In this document: positions 39,500-49,519 of the stretch, piece by piece | How the letters are laid out: each line of letters opens with the position of its first letter | Numbering within the stretch: position 1 is the stretch's first letter | NCBI RefSeq assembly: GCF_014192335.1 | Contig: NZ_JACHXU010000004.1 | Coordinates: 248,001 to 312,000, forward strand | Reading direction: 5' to 3' | Length of the DNA stretch: 64,000 nt | Source: Aporhodopirellula rubra | GTDB lineage: Bacteria > Planctomycetota > Planctomycetia > Pirellulales > Pirellulaceae | The notes under the pieces: model-generated | Database searches by the model: none | The model's input: only the letters and a program-made list of their open reading frames with translations | Told to the model about the DNA's origin: nothing | Translations under genes and position numbers: made by a program

Positions 39500-41851
39500 T
39501 CAGGAGTCCTTCTCACTTTCCTGTGGATTCAGATTCTGATCCAAGCGATAAGTTGCTCCGGTCGTGGTGTCCGATTCCCACGTTTTGCCTTGATAGGTAA
39601 CCCGACAAGGCTGGCCCGATTTGGAACGGATTACCGCCGAGGTCAACTGCCCGTCTTTCCAGGTCAGATCCACTTCGAATCCTCCCCGGGCACACAGTCC
39701 TTTTGCGGAACCTGTTGGCCAAGCCGACGGAAGTGCTGGTAGCAACTGAATTTGGCCCGCATGACTTTGGAGTAGCATTTCGCAGTACCCCGCCGTTGCG
39801 CCGAGGTTGCCATCGATCTGGAAGGGAGGATGCGAGCAGAGCATGTTCGAATAGACTCCGCCACCGCTTTGGCCGTAGATGGTCTTTGTCTCGGCGACAA
39901 GGTTCAACAGACTCCGCAACAGCCGATGGGCACGATCGCCGTTTCCGAGCCTAGCCCAAAAATTGATTTTCCACGCTCGACTCCATCCGGTGCTCGCGTC
40001 ACCGCGTGCGTCCAAAGAGACGCGAGCAGCCTCAGCCAGTTCCGGTGTTTCGGCCATGCTGATCTGTCGCCCCGGAAAGAGTGCGAACAAATGCGAGACG
40101 TGCCGGTGCTTGTCTTCGGGATCGTCCCGTTCGATTTCCCACTCCTTCAACTGCCCCCAGCTTCCAATCGCCGGTTTCAAGAGGTCGTCTCGCATCGCCG
40201 CAATTTCGTCCCGAAACTCTTTGTCGTCTCCTAACGCATCGGCGGCTTCGATGACGTTGGTAAACAGGTCGTAAACGATCTCCTGATCGTAGGTGACGCC
40301 CTCTTCGGGTTCATACTTGTACTGTTCCGGTGACCAACCGTCCGGTGTAACCAAAGTCCCGTCAGGACGCCGTTTGAGATGATCCTGCCAGAAAAGACAA
40401 ATCTCCTTCAGGATCGGATACGCGGTTTCGCGCAGATAGTCGATATCGCGTCCAAAGGCATAATGTTCCCACAGGTGCTGCGCGTACCAGGCGCTTCCCG
40501 GTGGGTTCCATTTCCAACTCGATACACCGCAAGCATTGTTCATTGTCTGGATTGTCCATCCTCGGACATCCCCATAGCGCATTTGCGTTTTTTGGGCGCA
40601 GACTTTCCGAAGACTGGAAACGTAATCAATGAACGGGACATGACACTCGGCCAGGTTGCTGGTCTCCGCGGGCCAATAGTTCATCTCAACGTTGATATTG
40701 GAATGGTAATCGCCTGCCCAAGCCGGTCGGTTGCTGTCGTTCCAGACGCCTTGAAGATTGGCGGGCAAACTGCCGGGGCGCGAACAACTGATCAATAAAT
40801 AGCGGCCAAACTGACAGAACAACGCCTCCAGGTCCGGATCCGCGACTTTGTTTCGCGTGTAGGCTTCTAGACGCTCCTTGGTACTCTTTTCGACTTGCGA
40901 CGAATCGGGCGTGCCCAAGTCAAGAGAAACGCGACCGAACAGAGATTGATAGTCAGATACGTGCTCCGCTAGCAGCACATCCACGCTACGGCTTGCCGCA
41001 GAATCAACTCGCTGAGTCACCGCGGCGTGCGGATGTTCGCCGAGCCACTCCTTTGCGAAGTCCTGCTCAAAGCTTGTCCCGGCAGAGAGAAACAGTGTCA
41101 CACTGTCCGATTTGTCAAAGCTTAAGCAAGTCGCGGGCAGCTCAATTTCCCATTGATTCTCAGGGACCGAATCATTCTCTGTAATCGACAGCTTGCCTCC
41201 TTGAGTCAACGCTTGCACCTGAGCTTCGTACTCAAACCCATTTTTCAGCTTTCCCACTGCCGCCAACCGATTGGCCGAGGCGGTAATCGGAGCGTTGTGC
41301 ATGTCGGTCAGCCAGATGCGTCCCGAATACGCTGCGGGCTTGTTCGCTGCAAAGTGGACAACAATCACACCTGCAGGATGGCTGGCGAAGGCGATCTGTT
41401 CATAGCGAACACCTTCGTATTCATACGTCACGCGGTGAACCGCCCGTTGAATGTCAAGTTCCCGTCGGTAGTTGGTTACCTTTTCCGGGTCGTGCCCGAG
41501 TTGGACGAACAAATCACCGAATGCCTGGTAGCTTCCCATGTCGTCATTTTCAACGTACTCCTTCGACGCGAGGCGGCGACCGCCCCACAGACTGATTTCG
41601 TTGAACTGAATTCGCTCGAGGTCCGTGCGGCCAAACAACACTGCTCCCATCGGTCCATTTCCAATGGGCAGAGCCTCTGTCATCCACGTGTTTGCCGGAT
41701 GCCTGTACCACAACGTGTTGGCACGCGCATCTTTTTCCACTGGCACGTCAGCGCCCCCAACATCGCCAGCGTGAGTGCCAACAATAATGGCGATCAAGCA
41801 GATCACCGCAGTCCATCGGGGCATCCGTGTAGAAGCAGCACTATTGTTCAT
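39500..41851 (-). CDS. Glycoside hydrolase family 95 (alpha-L-fucosidase type)
   Basis: A 783-residue secreted enzyme. After a signal peptide (about 1-35) comes W-Y-R-H-P-A-N-x-W-M-T-E-A-L-P-I-G-N-G-P-M-G-A-V, the N-terminal signature of the family. An N-terminal beta-sandwich is followed by the catalytic alpha/alpha barrel, with H-S-N-I-N-V-E-M-N-Y-W-P-A-E, Y-D-Q-E-I-V-Y-D-L-F (probable general acid region) and F-Q-I-D-G-N-L-G (catalytic Asp region). GH95 members cleave alpha-1,2-linked L-fucose, and some cleave alpha-L-galactose, by inversion. It is exported and sits directly upstream of a sulfatase gene. Together they suggest degradation of sulfated fucose-containing glycans. Confidence 0.9.
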   Translation of the reverse strand: MNNSAASTRMPRWTAVICLIAIIVGTHAGDVGGADVPVEKDARANTLWYRHPANTWMTEALPIGNGPMGAVLFGRTDLERIQFNEISLWGGRRLASKEYVENDDMGSYQAFGDLFVQLGHDPEKVTNYRRELDIQRAVHRVTYEYEGVRYEQIAFASHPAGVIVVHFAANKPAAYSGRIWLTDMHNAPITASANRLAAVGKLKNGFEYEAQVQALTQGGKLSITENDSVPENQWEIELPATCLSFDKSDSVTLFLSAGTSFEQDFAKEWLGEHPHAAVTQRVDSAASRSVDVLLAEHVSDYQSLFGRVSLDLGTPDSSQVEKSTKERLEAYTRNKVADPDLEALFCQFGRYLLISCSRPGSLPANLQGVWNDSNRPAWAGDYHSNINVEMNYWPAETSNLAECHVPFIDYVSSLRKVCAQKTQMRYGDVRGWTIQTMNNACGVSSWKWNPPGSAWYAQHLWEHYAFGRDIDYLRETAYPILKEICLFWQDHLKRRPDGTLVTPDGWSPEQYKYEPEEGVTYDQEIVYDLFTNVIEAADALGDDKEFRDEIAAMRDDLLKPAIGSWGQLKEWEIERDDPEDKHRHVSHLFALFPGRQISMAETPELAEAARVSLDARGDASTGWSRAWKINFWARLGNGDRAHRLLRSLLNLVAETKTIYGQSGGGVYSNMLCSHPPFQIDGNLGATAGYCEMLLQSHAGQIQLLPALPSAWPTGSAKGLCARGGFEVDLTWKDGQLTSAVIRSKSGQPCRVTYQGKTWESDTTTGATYRLDQNLNPQESEKDS

Positions 41852-42237
41852 ACCTTCTGTATCCTTCTATCCAATTCTCTATGGGCGAAATGCGAAGCGT
41901 GGAACGCCCATTCCACTCCCTCTCTTGCCGGGAGGATGTTGACCAAGACTGGCCGACGATGCTGATACCGGGCGACGCAATCGACTTCAGATAGTACCAG
42001 CAGCCGATTGGATTGACTCGTAATACTTATTGATTTTTGCGACATCGATCCAGGGCATGCGCAATTTCGCGAGTGACAAAAGGTCAGCGCACACCGAATC
42101 GTCGACACTCACATTTCATGCTTTTAGTACTGCCTCTGAAGTGTGGTTCGGCAGGTTGAATGTGTTCCATCTTGTTATATTCGTGACGACATATTGAACA
42201 ATGATCTTTGGCTAACACATTTAAGAAACGAAGACCC
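41852..42237. other. Intergenic region between divergent genes
   Basis: A 386-base gap between the fucosidase and the next sulfatase, which are divergent. It should contain both promoters. No operator-like palindrome stands out. Confidence 0.4.
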
Positions 42238-43803
42238 GTGAGAAATATCCTTTGGCTGGTGTTGACATGCTTGAGCATCTTTCCTGTGTCGACCTCAACG
42301 TTTGGAGAGGAGCAACGGCCCAATGTTCTTTTCGTTTCCATGGACGACCTGAATGATTGGATTGAACCGTTGAAAGGGCATCCTCAGGCGGTGACTCCCA
42401 ACTTCACTCGTTTCATGCAGCGATCTGTCTGCTTCACCAATGCCAATTGCCCGAGTCCCGGTTGCAATCCGTCTCGCACGGCAATCATGACCGGCTTGGC
42501 CCCCTACACGTCCGGCGTTTACTCCAACTATCAAGACTGGCGAGAGGCGATACCGAACCACCGAACGATGGGATCCTATTTTCGTCAGCACGGTTATTTC
42601 AGCAGCGGTGCGGGCAAAATCTTCCACTACCACATGGTCGATCCTGATTGCTGGGACGAGTACTGGCCGTCGCAGCAGCAAAACATGCCCGAAGAAGCCT
42701 TTCCTGATTTCGCCAAATCCCCGCTCGCGACGGCGGACAACCCGACGCCAGCGACGATGAACATGCCCGCGTTCCACCAAATGTATGGGATGTTCGACTG
42801 GTCGGCGTTGGATATTCCCGACGAAGAGATGGGGGACTTCAAAAGCGTGGACTACGTGCTTCAGCAACTCAACAAGCCACGCGACAAACCGCTGTTCTTG
42901 GCGTGCGGTATATATCGACCACACCTGCCCTGGTACGTGCCTCGCAAATATTTTGACATGTTTCCGCTCGATGACGTGGTCCTTCCCAAACGATTAGAGA
43001 ATGATCTTGATGATGTCGGTCCACGAGCAAAAGACATCGCCGTTCGAGGCGGAGGCTACCATCAGCACGTGGTGGATGCTGGTCAGTGGAAGCAAGCCGT
43101 CCAAGGGTATCTCGCTTCGATCGCGTTTGCCGATGCGATGTTTGGACGCTTGCTCGATGGTCTAGACGAGAGCGGCCAGCAAGAAAACACGATCGTCGTG
43201 CTGTGGTCCGACCATGGTTGGCAACTTGGTGAGAAGCAGCACTGGCGAAAGTTTGCGCTTTGGGACAACGTCGTCCGTTCGGTGTTGATGATCCATGTTC
43301 CCAAGAACACCCTCGGGCTGCGGGATGGTTCGGCCGACGGACAGTTGTGCCATCGTCCGGTTTCCTTGCAAGACATCTATCCGACTTTGGTCGACGTATG
43401 CGGATTGCCCGCAAACACCGAGATTGACGGACACAGTTTGACTCCCCTTCTCACAAAGCCAGACGCACCATGGGATCACGTCGCATTGACCACCTACGAC
43501 TTTGGTGAGTTTTCGGTGCGCAGCGAAAGGTATCGGTACACGCGTTACATTGACGGCAGCGAAGAACTTTATGACCACCAATCCGATACGGAGGAATGGC
43601 ATAACTTGGCCCGAGATCCGGAATATTCTCAGATCAAAAAACAACTAGCCGCTGAAATCCCCCGGTCACCAGCCCCGCTCGTAAAAACGTCCGAGAAACT
43701 GAAACCGCACCACATTCCCCCTTTCCGATCTCGGGCGGAGTACGACGAATGGCTGCAGCACGGCAAAGACAACCAATACTTGCTCGACAAGTACTGGCGA
43801 TAA
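42238..43803 (+). CDS. Sulfatase (iduronate-2-sulfatase-like)
   Basis: About 521 residues from the GTG start, which gives a signal peptide beginning MRNILWLVLTCLSIF; a TTG ten codons upstream is the alternative. Motifs: N-V-L-F-V-S-M-D-D-L-N-D-W, formylglycine site C76-N-P-S-R-T-A-I-M-T-G, then G-A-G-K-I-F-H-Y and W-S-D-H-G-W-Q-L-G-E-K-Q-H-W-R-K-F. The last two are typical of the iduronate-2-sulfatase-like group (S1_7 type). These act on sulfated uronic acids or deoxyhexoses. It is an isolated gene facing the DUF6288 gene. Confidence 0.9.
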   Translation: MRNILWLVLTCLSIFPVSTSTFGEEQRPNVLFVSMDDLNDWIEPLKGHPQAVTPNFTRFMQRSVCFTNANCPSPGCNPSRTAIMTGLAPYTSGVYSNYQDWREAIPNHRTMGSYFRQHGYFSSGAGKIFHYHMVDPDCWDEYWPSQQQNMPEEAFPDFAKSPLATADNPTPATMNMPAFHQMYGMFDWSALDIPDEEMGDFKSVDYVLQQLNKPRDKPLFLACGIYRPHLPWYVPRKYFDMFPLDDVVLPKRLENDLDDVGPRAKDIAVRGGGYHQHVVDAGQWKQAVQGYLASIAFADAMFGRLLDGLDESGQQENTIVVLWSDHGWQLGEKQHWRKFALWDNVVRSVLMIHVPKNTLGLRDGSADGQLCHRPVSLQDIYPTLVDVCGLPANTEIDGHSLTPLLTKPDAPWDHVALTTYDFGEFSVRSERYRYTRYIDGSEELYDHQSDTEEWHNLARDPEYSQIKKQLAAEIPRSPAPLVKTSEKLKPHHIPPFRSRAEYDEWLQHGKDNQYLLDKYWR

Positions 43804-43910
43804 AAGTCTCGAGCGTTCGTGCAATTGAGGTTAGTTTTTAGAAGTAGCTAATTTCGCCAAAACGTAATCCACGGACTGGCGGCGGTGGCTACAGCACGTA
43901 TGGAAATGCT

Positions 43911-46322
43911 CTAGCTCGGCGTCGCCGCTGCAATGCTGCGCAGTTCAACCGCCTCAGTACCGTTTTCGATTTTCTTGATCAGGTCCCTGAGTTGCTCGAT
44001 GATAGGCGCCAGCATTCGCCGCTCGCTGTGGACGAGCAAGTCCTTCTCGAGCTGCCGAAGCTTGGGCAAAACAGGCTTGGCCGCGGCACCATAACTTTCC
44101 AGCGTCTTCAAGCATTGCGTGATGCGAGGTTTCTTACCCCACTTATCGATCTCCATGATCTCGATACACAACGGCATCCCTTCTCGGATGCGGTGCTTGG
44201 CCAGCAGTTCGACCCCCGCAAGTCGGACTTGGTTGGCGAACATGATTCCGCTCGGCGCGGGCTCGACAATCGCTTGATGAATCGCGGGCAGCAGCGGCTT
44301 GATTTCTTCGTAGGAAAGATATTGATACACCGTACCAATACTGCCACGTGCTCGGCCATCTTCGTTCTGCAGACCAATGCGGACGGCTCGCAACAGGAGC
44401 TCACGATCGACGCCTTCCAACGATCCTCCGATCAAACCACCTCGACGGTCGAACAAACTGAAACATAGAAAGCGTTGTTCCATTCCCCGGGGATCACTCT
44501 CGACATCGGTCATTGCAAGTCGCTGAAGCATCAAAGGAACGGCCGACATCGCGGGCCGGCCGATGCTCGCGAGAGCTTGTCCGGCAATGATTCGCAGGCA
44601 CAGATCATCGGACTCTAATGCCTTTGTCAGAGCCGATACGCTGGCGGTCGGATCGGCACTCGGCTCAATCTGCCCGAGCGCCTCGGTGGCCCCGTATCGG
44701 GAATAGCGATCGTCAGATGCGATAAGTTTCAAAACGGCTGGCTGGAAGTCCCCCTTACGCTTCCCAAGCTCCAGGGACGATCGTTTGCGAACCGACGGCG
44801 ACCAACTCGATAGCCCCTCGAGTAACTCCTCTTCACTACGATTCTCATACCGAAAGCGATCCTTTTCTTTTGTTGAGAAAAACCCTCGCCCTGCGGCAAT
44901 AACCTCATCAACCTCCGACTGTTTGAGAGCTGGAAACGAGTTGTCCTTCTTACCGGTGATGTAAAGGCTCTTCAACGGCAACGCGTAAGCAAGAAGGTAC
45001 GCCCCCGTGCTATCGAAGTCGGAATATTTCCCGTGCTCTTCTTCACCGTACGGCGAGCCTTGGTAAGGATAGCTGCCGTCCCACTGTCGCCCGAGATCGT
45101 AAAACCAAGCCTGCTCTCGCCAATAAGCTGCGCTGGCTAGCGGACCACATCGCGACACGCCAGGCATCGCCCATAGGATGTTAAAGAAATTACCCGTGTG
45201 ACCACGTTCGCGTTCGTCGTATGCCGCCGTGCTCATCTTGGCAAAGAAACTCGCCGCTTCTTGGTCGCCTAGTAAATCAAACAGCACCGTGACCATGGAA
45301 CACTTCCCGTTGTCTTCGTGACCGGGCCAGGGTTCGTGGTCACCATAAGGAATCGCTCCCTTGTCAACATACCATCTTAAAAACCGAGCAGACCGGGTGA
45401 TCGCAAGGTCCAGATCGGGATGATTCACACCGGCCTCACGAGCCAGAACCATCGAGATCGTCAATGCAATTCCCGGTGAATTCATGCACCCGTATCCACC
45501 GACTCGACCATCGGGCAACGCAAATCGATGCCCCCAGGAACCGACTTTGCTCTGACCATGAGCCGCTTCCAATGCCAATCGTTTTAACCCTGGCATCACA
45601 GAGTCATCGCCCGTCGCCATGACGTACTCAGCAAGATACATGATCCCATAGCCGTAGTGCCAAGTCGCAAAGTCGTCGACCCAGTAGCGGGATACCTTCT
45701 TGGCGTAGCCGGCAAGCAATGGCTGGTATTTAGGCTGATCGACAGCTAGCAGAGTAAGTGCGTTGATGCTGTTCGGGATCGTGACGCTTCCGAAACCCTT
45801 CTTCGCGATCACCTCGCAACCGCGCTCAAGAATCTTTGCCGACTTCTCACAATCATACGGCGCGGTATCGCTATACGTCCCCATGACCGGAATTCGGATC
45901 TCGACATTTTTCGATTGCCCATCGCGCCAGCGAATGAGACGGAGGACACCACCGGATTCTTCACGCTCCGCTCGCGTCAGGGCATGAGCAAATCGTATTC
46001 GTGCGTCGTCATCGAATGGCTTGCCGTCAATGCCCAAAATGACGTCATCAACTTCCAGGACTCCGTCGGCCGGGGAGCCTTTGGCGACCTTCGTGACCAA
46101 AATTTGACGGGCATCGGCGGTATGCTTCCACGCATAAACCCAGCCTCGTGCGCCGGTGGCGCCGAGCGTCCAATCGTGGCTATGATCGGTGTCATCTCCC
46201 TGAGTCAGATCAGGAATTTTATCCAGACGCTTGGGCGGAGGTGCCGCAGCACAAACAGAACCTACGACGGCTGCCGCAATGAAAACAACCACAAATTGCT
46301 TGATCTGATTCTGAACGCTCAT
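43911..46322 (-). CDS. DUF6288 protein with N-terminal PDZ and C-terminal HEAT-like repeats
   Basis: An 803-residue secreted protein. The signal peptide is 1-26 (VCAAAPPP follows). A PDZ-like domain spans about 60-150 (ILVTKVAKGSPADG, VDDVILGIDGKPF). A large alpha-helical DUF6288 domain covers about 165-500 and looks like an alpha/alpha toroid with repeated Trp and Tyr (SRYWVDDFATWHYGYGIMYLAEY). HEAT-like repeats cover about 520-790. The toroid resembles terpenoid cyclase or glycan lyase folds, but I see no clear catalytic set. Such proteins occur next to sulfatases in planctomycetes and probably aid glycan breakdown. It is convergent with the sulfatase gene before it. Confidence 0.8.
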   Translation of the reverse strand: MSVQNQIKQFVVVFIAAAVVGSVCAAAPPPKRLDKIPDLTQGDDTDHSHDWTLGATGARGWVYAWKHTADARQILVTKVAKGSPADGVLEVDDVILGIDGKPFDDDARIRFAHALTRAEREESGGVLRLIRWRDGQSKNVEIRIPVMGTYSDTAPYDCEKSAKILERGCEVIAKKGFGSVTIPNSINALTLLAVDQPKYQPLLAGYAKKVSRYWVDDFATWHYGYGIMYLAEYVMATGDDSVMPGLKRLALEAAHGQSKVGSWGHRFALPDGRVGGYGCMNSPGIALTISMVLAREAGVNHPDLDLAITRSARFLRWYVDKGAIPYGDHEPWPGHEDNGKCSMVTVLFDLLGDQEAASFFAKMSTAAYDERERGHTGNFFNILWAMPGVSRCGPLASAAYWREQAWFYDLGRQWDGSYPYQGSPYGEEEHGKYSDFDSTGAYLLAYALPLKSLYITGKKDNSFPALKQSEVDEVIAAGRGFFSTKEKDRFRYENRSEEELLEGLSSWSPSVRKRSSLELGKRKGDFQPAVLKLIASDDRYSRYGATEALGQIEPSADPTASVSALTKALESDDLCLRIIAGQALASIGRPAMSAVPLMLQRLAMTDVESDPRGMEQRFLCFSLFDRRGGLIGGSLEGVDRELLLRAVRIGLQNEDGRARGSIGTVYQYLSYEEIKPLLPAIHQAIVEPAPSGIMFANQVRLAGVELLAKHRIREGMPLCIEIMEIDKWGKKPRITQCLKTLESYGAAAKPVLPKLRQLEKDLLVHSERRMLAPIIEQLRDLIKKIENGTEAVELRSIAAATPS

Positions 46323-47552
46323 TATGCCGCTTCAAACGAATGTGAAATGAAATCATTAATAGCGATTATCCTTGCGATGCCAACGATGATCACAACATGA
46401 AATCACGGATCTGGTCCGATAAGAAAACTGCATTCCATTTTCGCTGATCGCGAAATGGAAGCTTAAAAGCCACTGGGTGACTCCCCTTCTCTCGGTAACA
46501 CAGCGTCCCTTGGTGACAGAGCAGGCAGAATTCGACGTCCCTTTAATCACTTGCGCACAATGCCGTCCCTGCAATCAAACTTAACCGCTATTGATATACA
46601 GAGTACGGCAACATCAGCATGCTGCAAGCCTTCACAGACCCCGTTTTACCGCATGTTCAGCATCGAACCGCTAGTCTGGATTTACCGGTTTATCAAAGAG
46701 AGAAACAGTCTGCTCGATAGTAAAACGGGTCTTATGTATTCTATGCCGCTGTAGCACCGTCACCCTCCGATAGACCACGTTGAGCAGCGACCGCAGCTAC
46801 CTTTAAGACATACGTCGTTTGCAGACACGCTCGACGGGTAGAGCCCGGAAGATTCAGAGATCACCAGAACTCTCTGCAACGATAAAGCCCCCTACACAAC
46901 AATGAACAGTGTCGGTACGTGCAGTGCCCCCAGCTGTTGCTTCGACGCGTCGACATTTCATTTGATGGGCTCATTACCTCCGACGACCGTAGCCGCGTTC
47001 ACAAAGATTCGATCTCTTTTGGTGCGAGCTAAAACCTGTCTCGGGCAATTGCGTTAGAGATGAGCCATCGTGGAACCCAACCACCGCTGTTCGCGTTCAA
47101 ACGCAAACGAACAACCGATGGCCACATCGCCTCGCTAGCAAATGCGTCGCAACACCTCACCCCCTTTCATGCCACGACCTCACACTCAGATGAGGTATCA
47201 TTTTACTCCGAAAAACGCTGTCCTCCCCACCATTCAGGGGAGCACTTTTGACCAGCGTGCACTGGCTAACACCCTCACCTGATGCGCTTGGTCGCAGCCA
47301 AAACCAAAGCCTATAGACTTGCGGGAATCCGCATCTTTTTTGCGCGTTGTCGCATTGCGTGCAGGCTTGGTTCCATTGATATTCCCGTAGTGGCAATCAG
47401 TGGAGCCCGACCGCCCCTTGTCAGGTGGTCTCGTATTCTCACACCTGCTTGCTCAACGATCTTGATTACCACATTGCCCGCGCAAAAGTGGTGTATTGAG
47501 AACCGGGCGTTTTGCCTTTTCCGGTTTGTCTTTTTCCCAAGTCGAGACACTT
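46323..47552. other. Large intergenic region, no gene supported
   Basis: At 1230 bases, this is the longest gene-free stretch of the window. Short frames on both strands lack signal peptides, motifs and ribosome binding sites. I see no tRNA-like cloverleaf and no transposase remnant. It ends just before the small lipoprotein (C). It could hold a long 5' leader, a small RNA or decayed DNA. Confidence 0.4.
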
Positions 47553-47768
47553 ATGAATGCAGCATCGCGTTTTCAAACTTTTTTCAGCTTTACGTCGATC
47601 GGGTCGTTTGCCCTTGCCGCGCTGCTAACCACGGCGATCGGTTGCGAAGAATCAAGCGAACCCGCAGCGACTCCCAAGAGCGAAGTTCAAGAGTACTTGG
47701 ACGCCCATCCTGAACTCAAAGAGCCCAAGGAAGATATCGCTCCTGCCAACCCCACTGACTACAAGTAG
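47553..47768 (+). CDS. Small lipoprotein of a DUF1559 pair (C)
   Basis: A 71-residue protein and the longest of the four small lipoproteins. A signal peptide of about 31 residues ends in A-I-G-C. The mature part contains S-E-V-Q-E-Y-L-D-A-H-P-E-L-K-E-P-K, almost the same as in lipoprotein (B). The DUF1559 gene follows after 127 bases. The start is the ATG at 47553; a longer in-frame start would only add an unlikely N-terminus. Confidence 0.75.
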   Translation: MNAASRFQTFFSFTSIGSFALAALLTTAIGCEESSEPAATPKSEVQEYLDAHPELKEPKEDIAPANPTDYK

Positions 47769-47895
47769 CGCACAGCCACTGCGACAGGCGGTGGTCAAAT
47801 TCCCACGTTTAGATTGATAGCGATGCCATTCTTGTCATCGCACATCATTCTATTTTTTGTTTCTTGATTTCCTCTTCATAGGAGAACCTTGTCTT

Positions 47896-49068
47896 ATGTC
47901 TGTTAAAGAACAGCGCCGCGGTTTTACTCTAGTAGAACTGCTCGTGGTGATCGCAATCATCGGCGTACTTGTCGGCCTTCTTTTACCCGCAGTCCAAGCG
48001 GCTCGTGAAGCAGCCCGCCGGATGAGCTGCAGTAACAACTTCAAGCAAATCGGGCTTGGAATTCACAACTACCATGCTGCGTATAACAAACTGCCGAAGC
48101 ATGGCTCAGGCACTTATACAGAGTGGCCGCCCAATAGCGGAATCATGCCTCCTGGTGGAAACCGATCAGATCTTTCATTGCTTGTTGGCATCTTGCCATT
48201 CATCGAGCAACAAGGTTTGTGGGAGCAAATCAGCAACCCAACGGCCAGCGGATTTGCGGCGATGGGGCCATGGCCCAACCGGCAACTCGCTGACCATGCT
48301 TCCGTGCCCTACGACCCTTGGATGACCAACATCCCTAGCTATCGCTGCCCAAGCGATCCAGGCGTGGGACTCCCCGCGGCGGGACGTACGAACTACGCCG
48401 CATCGCTCGGTGATTCCGGAACACTCAGCCAAGTTGGCGATACTGCCGACAATGGAACTTCCCGCGGACTATCAGCCTATCAACGATCGGCCTGTCGCGG
48501 TGCGTTCATTCCACGAACCCAAACGGGCTTTCGCGACATCCTCGATGGCCTGGCCAATACGATTGCGATGGCGGAAATCGCGACGGACTTAGGAGACCGC
48601 GACAAACGGACCATGGCCGTCGACAGCCCTGCCGGCGATCTCTGGAAAGAGAACCTCTCCTGCCGTCAGTACGTTGACGTCGAGCGACCTCAGTTTTGGC
48701 GAGCAACGGGTGTCCCAACGGCAGGAGATGCCGAGCAACGCCGTGGTTACAAATGGGCACTGGCACGTCCGCTCTACACCGGCTTCCTGACCGTGCTTCC
48801 TCCGAATGCCGAACTCTGCTTTCAAGACACCCAAGAAGGCGAAGGCAACGCAACAGCAAGCAGCCGTCACCAAGGCGGAATTCATGTATTGATGGCCGAT
48901 GGTGCAGTGAAGTTCATTACGGATTCCATCGAAGCCGGAAACAGCGAAGCCATCCAAGTTCGCCACGATGGCAACGGCTTTACTCCTGCCGGATCACAGA
49001 GCCCTTACGGACTCTGGGGTGCTCTCGGTACGCGAGCCGCAAAGGAAGTTATCGATAGCGAGTTCTAG
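47896..49068 (+). CDS. DUF1559 prepilin-like protein (C)
   Basis: A 390-residue member of the same subfamily. The leader [20 protein letters not shown] begins after six residues. The conserved first block, the [12 protein letters not shown] block and the C-terminal [18 protein letters not shown] block are all present, and it ends in [12 protein letters not shown]. An ATG 39 bases downstream of the first in-frame start was chosen because the leader lies directly after it. It sits between its lipoprotein and the GH78 gene, all on the plus strand. Confidence 0.9.
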   Translation: MSVKEQRRGFTLVELLVVIAIIGVLVGLLLPAVQAAREAARRMSCSNNFKQIGLGIHNYHAAYNKLPKHGSGTYTEWPPNSGIMPPGGNRSDLSLLVGILPFIEQQGLWEQISNPTASGFAAMGPWPNRQLADHASVPYDPWMTNIPSYRCPSDPGVGLPAAGRTNYAASLGDSGTLSQVGDTADNGTSRGLSAYQRSACRGAFIPRTQTGFRDILDGLANTIAMAEIATDLGDRDKRTMAVDSPAGDLWKENLSCRQYVDVERPQFWRATGVPTAGDAEQRRGYKWALARPLYTGFLTVLPPNAELCFQDTQEGEGNATASSRHQGGIHVLMADGAVKFITDSIEAGNSEAIQVRHDGNGFTPAGSQSPYGLWGALGTRAAKEVIDSEF

Positions 49069-49519
49069 ATCTCGCGACGATGAAACGTGTCCAATGCTGC
49101 AGTATCGATTCCTGCTGCAGCAGCGGACACATCACATGATCACTGTTCGCGGTGCTCCATTTTCCTAAACGATAGAGATCGCTAATGGAGCCATCGGGTG
49201 CAGCGAAAGCGTTCCTGCGGCCGCCGCAGAATCTTCTGATATTGAGTCGTTTCAAAACACGGGTGTGGAACGGATTCCCGCTCTGTTTTGGCGTCCCACC
49301 GGGTTCGAAATAGAAATCCATGATCGTCCAACGGGATACCAGAGCCAAAACCATGACTGGTGTCCCTCTTTGTAACCCCGAAACCTTGGTCACAGCCGCA
49401 CTCAGCAAGTGTTGAACGCCCGCTGGTGATCCAAGTGAAAACGATGAGAGATGCATCCGACGCGGATCGTCTCGAAAAAACATCTATGTGCTTAGTTTTA
49501 CTCCTTCGAAAATGAGACG
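49069..49519. other. Intergenic region upstream of the rhamnosidase gene
   Basis: A 451-base gap with a strong stem-loop at 49087 (listed separately) and no supported gene. Confidence 0.4.
49087..49130. terminator. Stem-loop after DUF1559 (C)
   Basis: GTGTCC and GCTGCAG (49087-49092, 49096-49102) pair with CTGCAGC and GGACAC (49115-49121, 49125-49130), leaving a symmetrical three-base internal loop and a 12-base apical loop. It has no T-run. It lies 18 bases after the DUF1559 stop and could end or protect its transcript. Confidence 0.5.

Noticed and set aside
41153..41965. A 270-codon frame opposite the GH95 gene
   Set aside because: It is antisense to a recognised glycosidase and has no signal or domain.
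42208..42237. TTG start for the iduronate-sulfatase-like gene
   Set aside because: It would place a basic ten-residue extension before the signal peptide; the GTG at 42238 gives a normal signal peptide.
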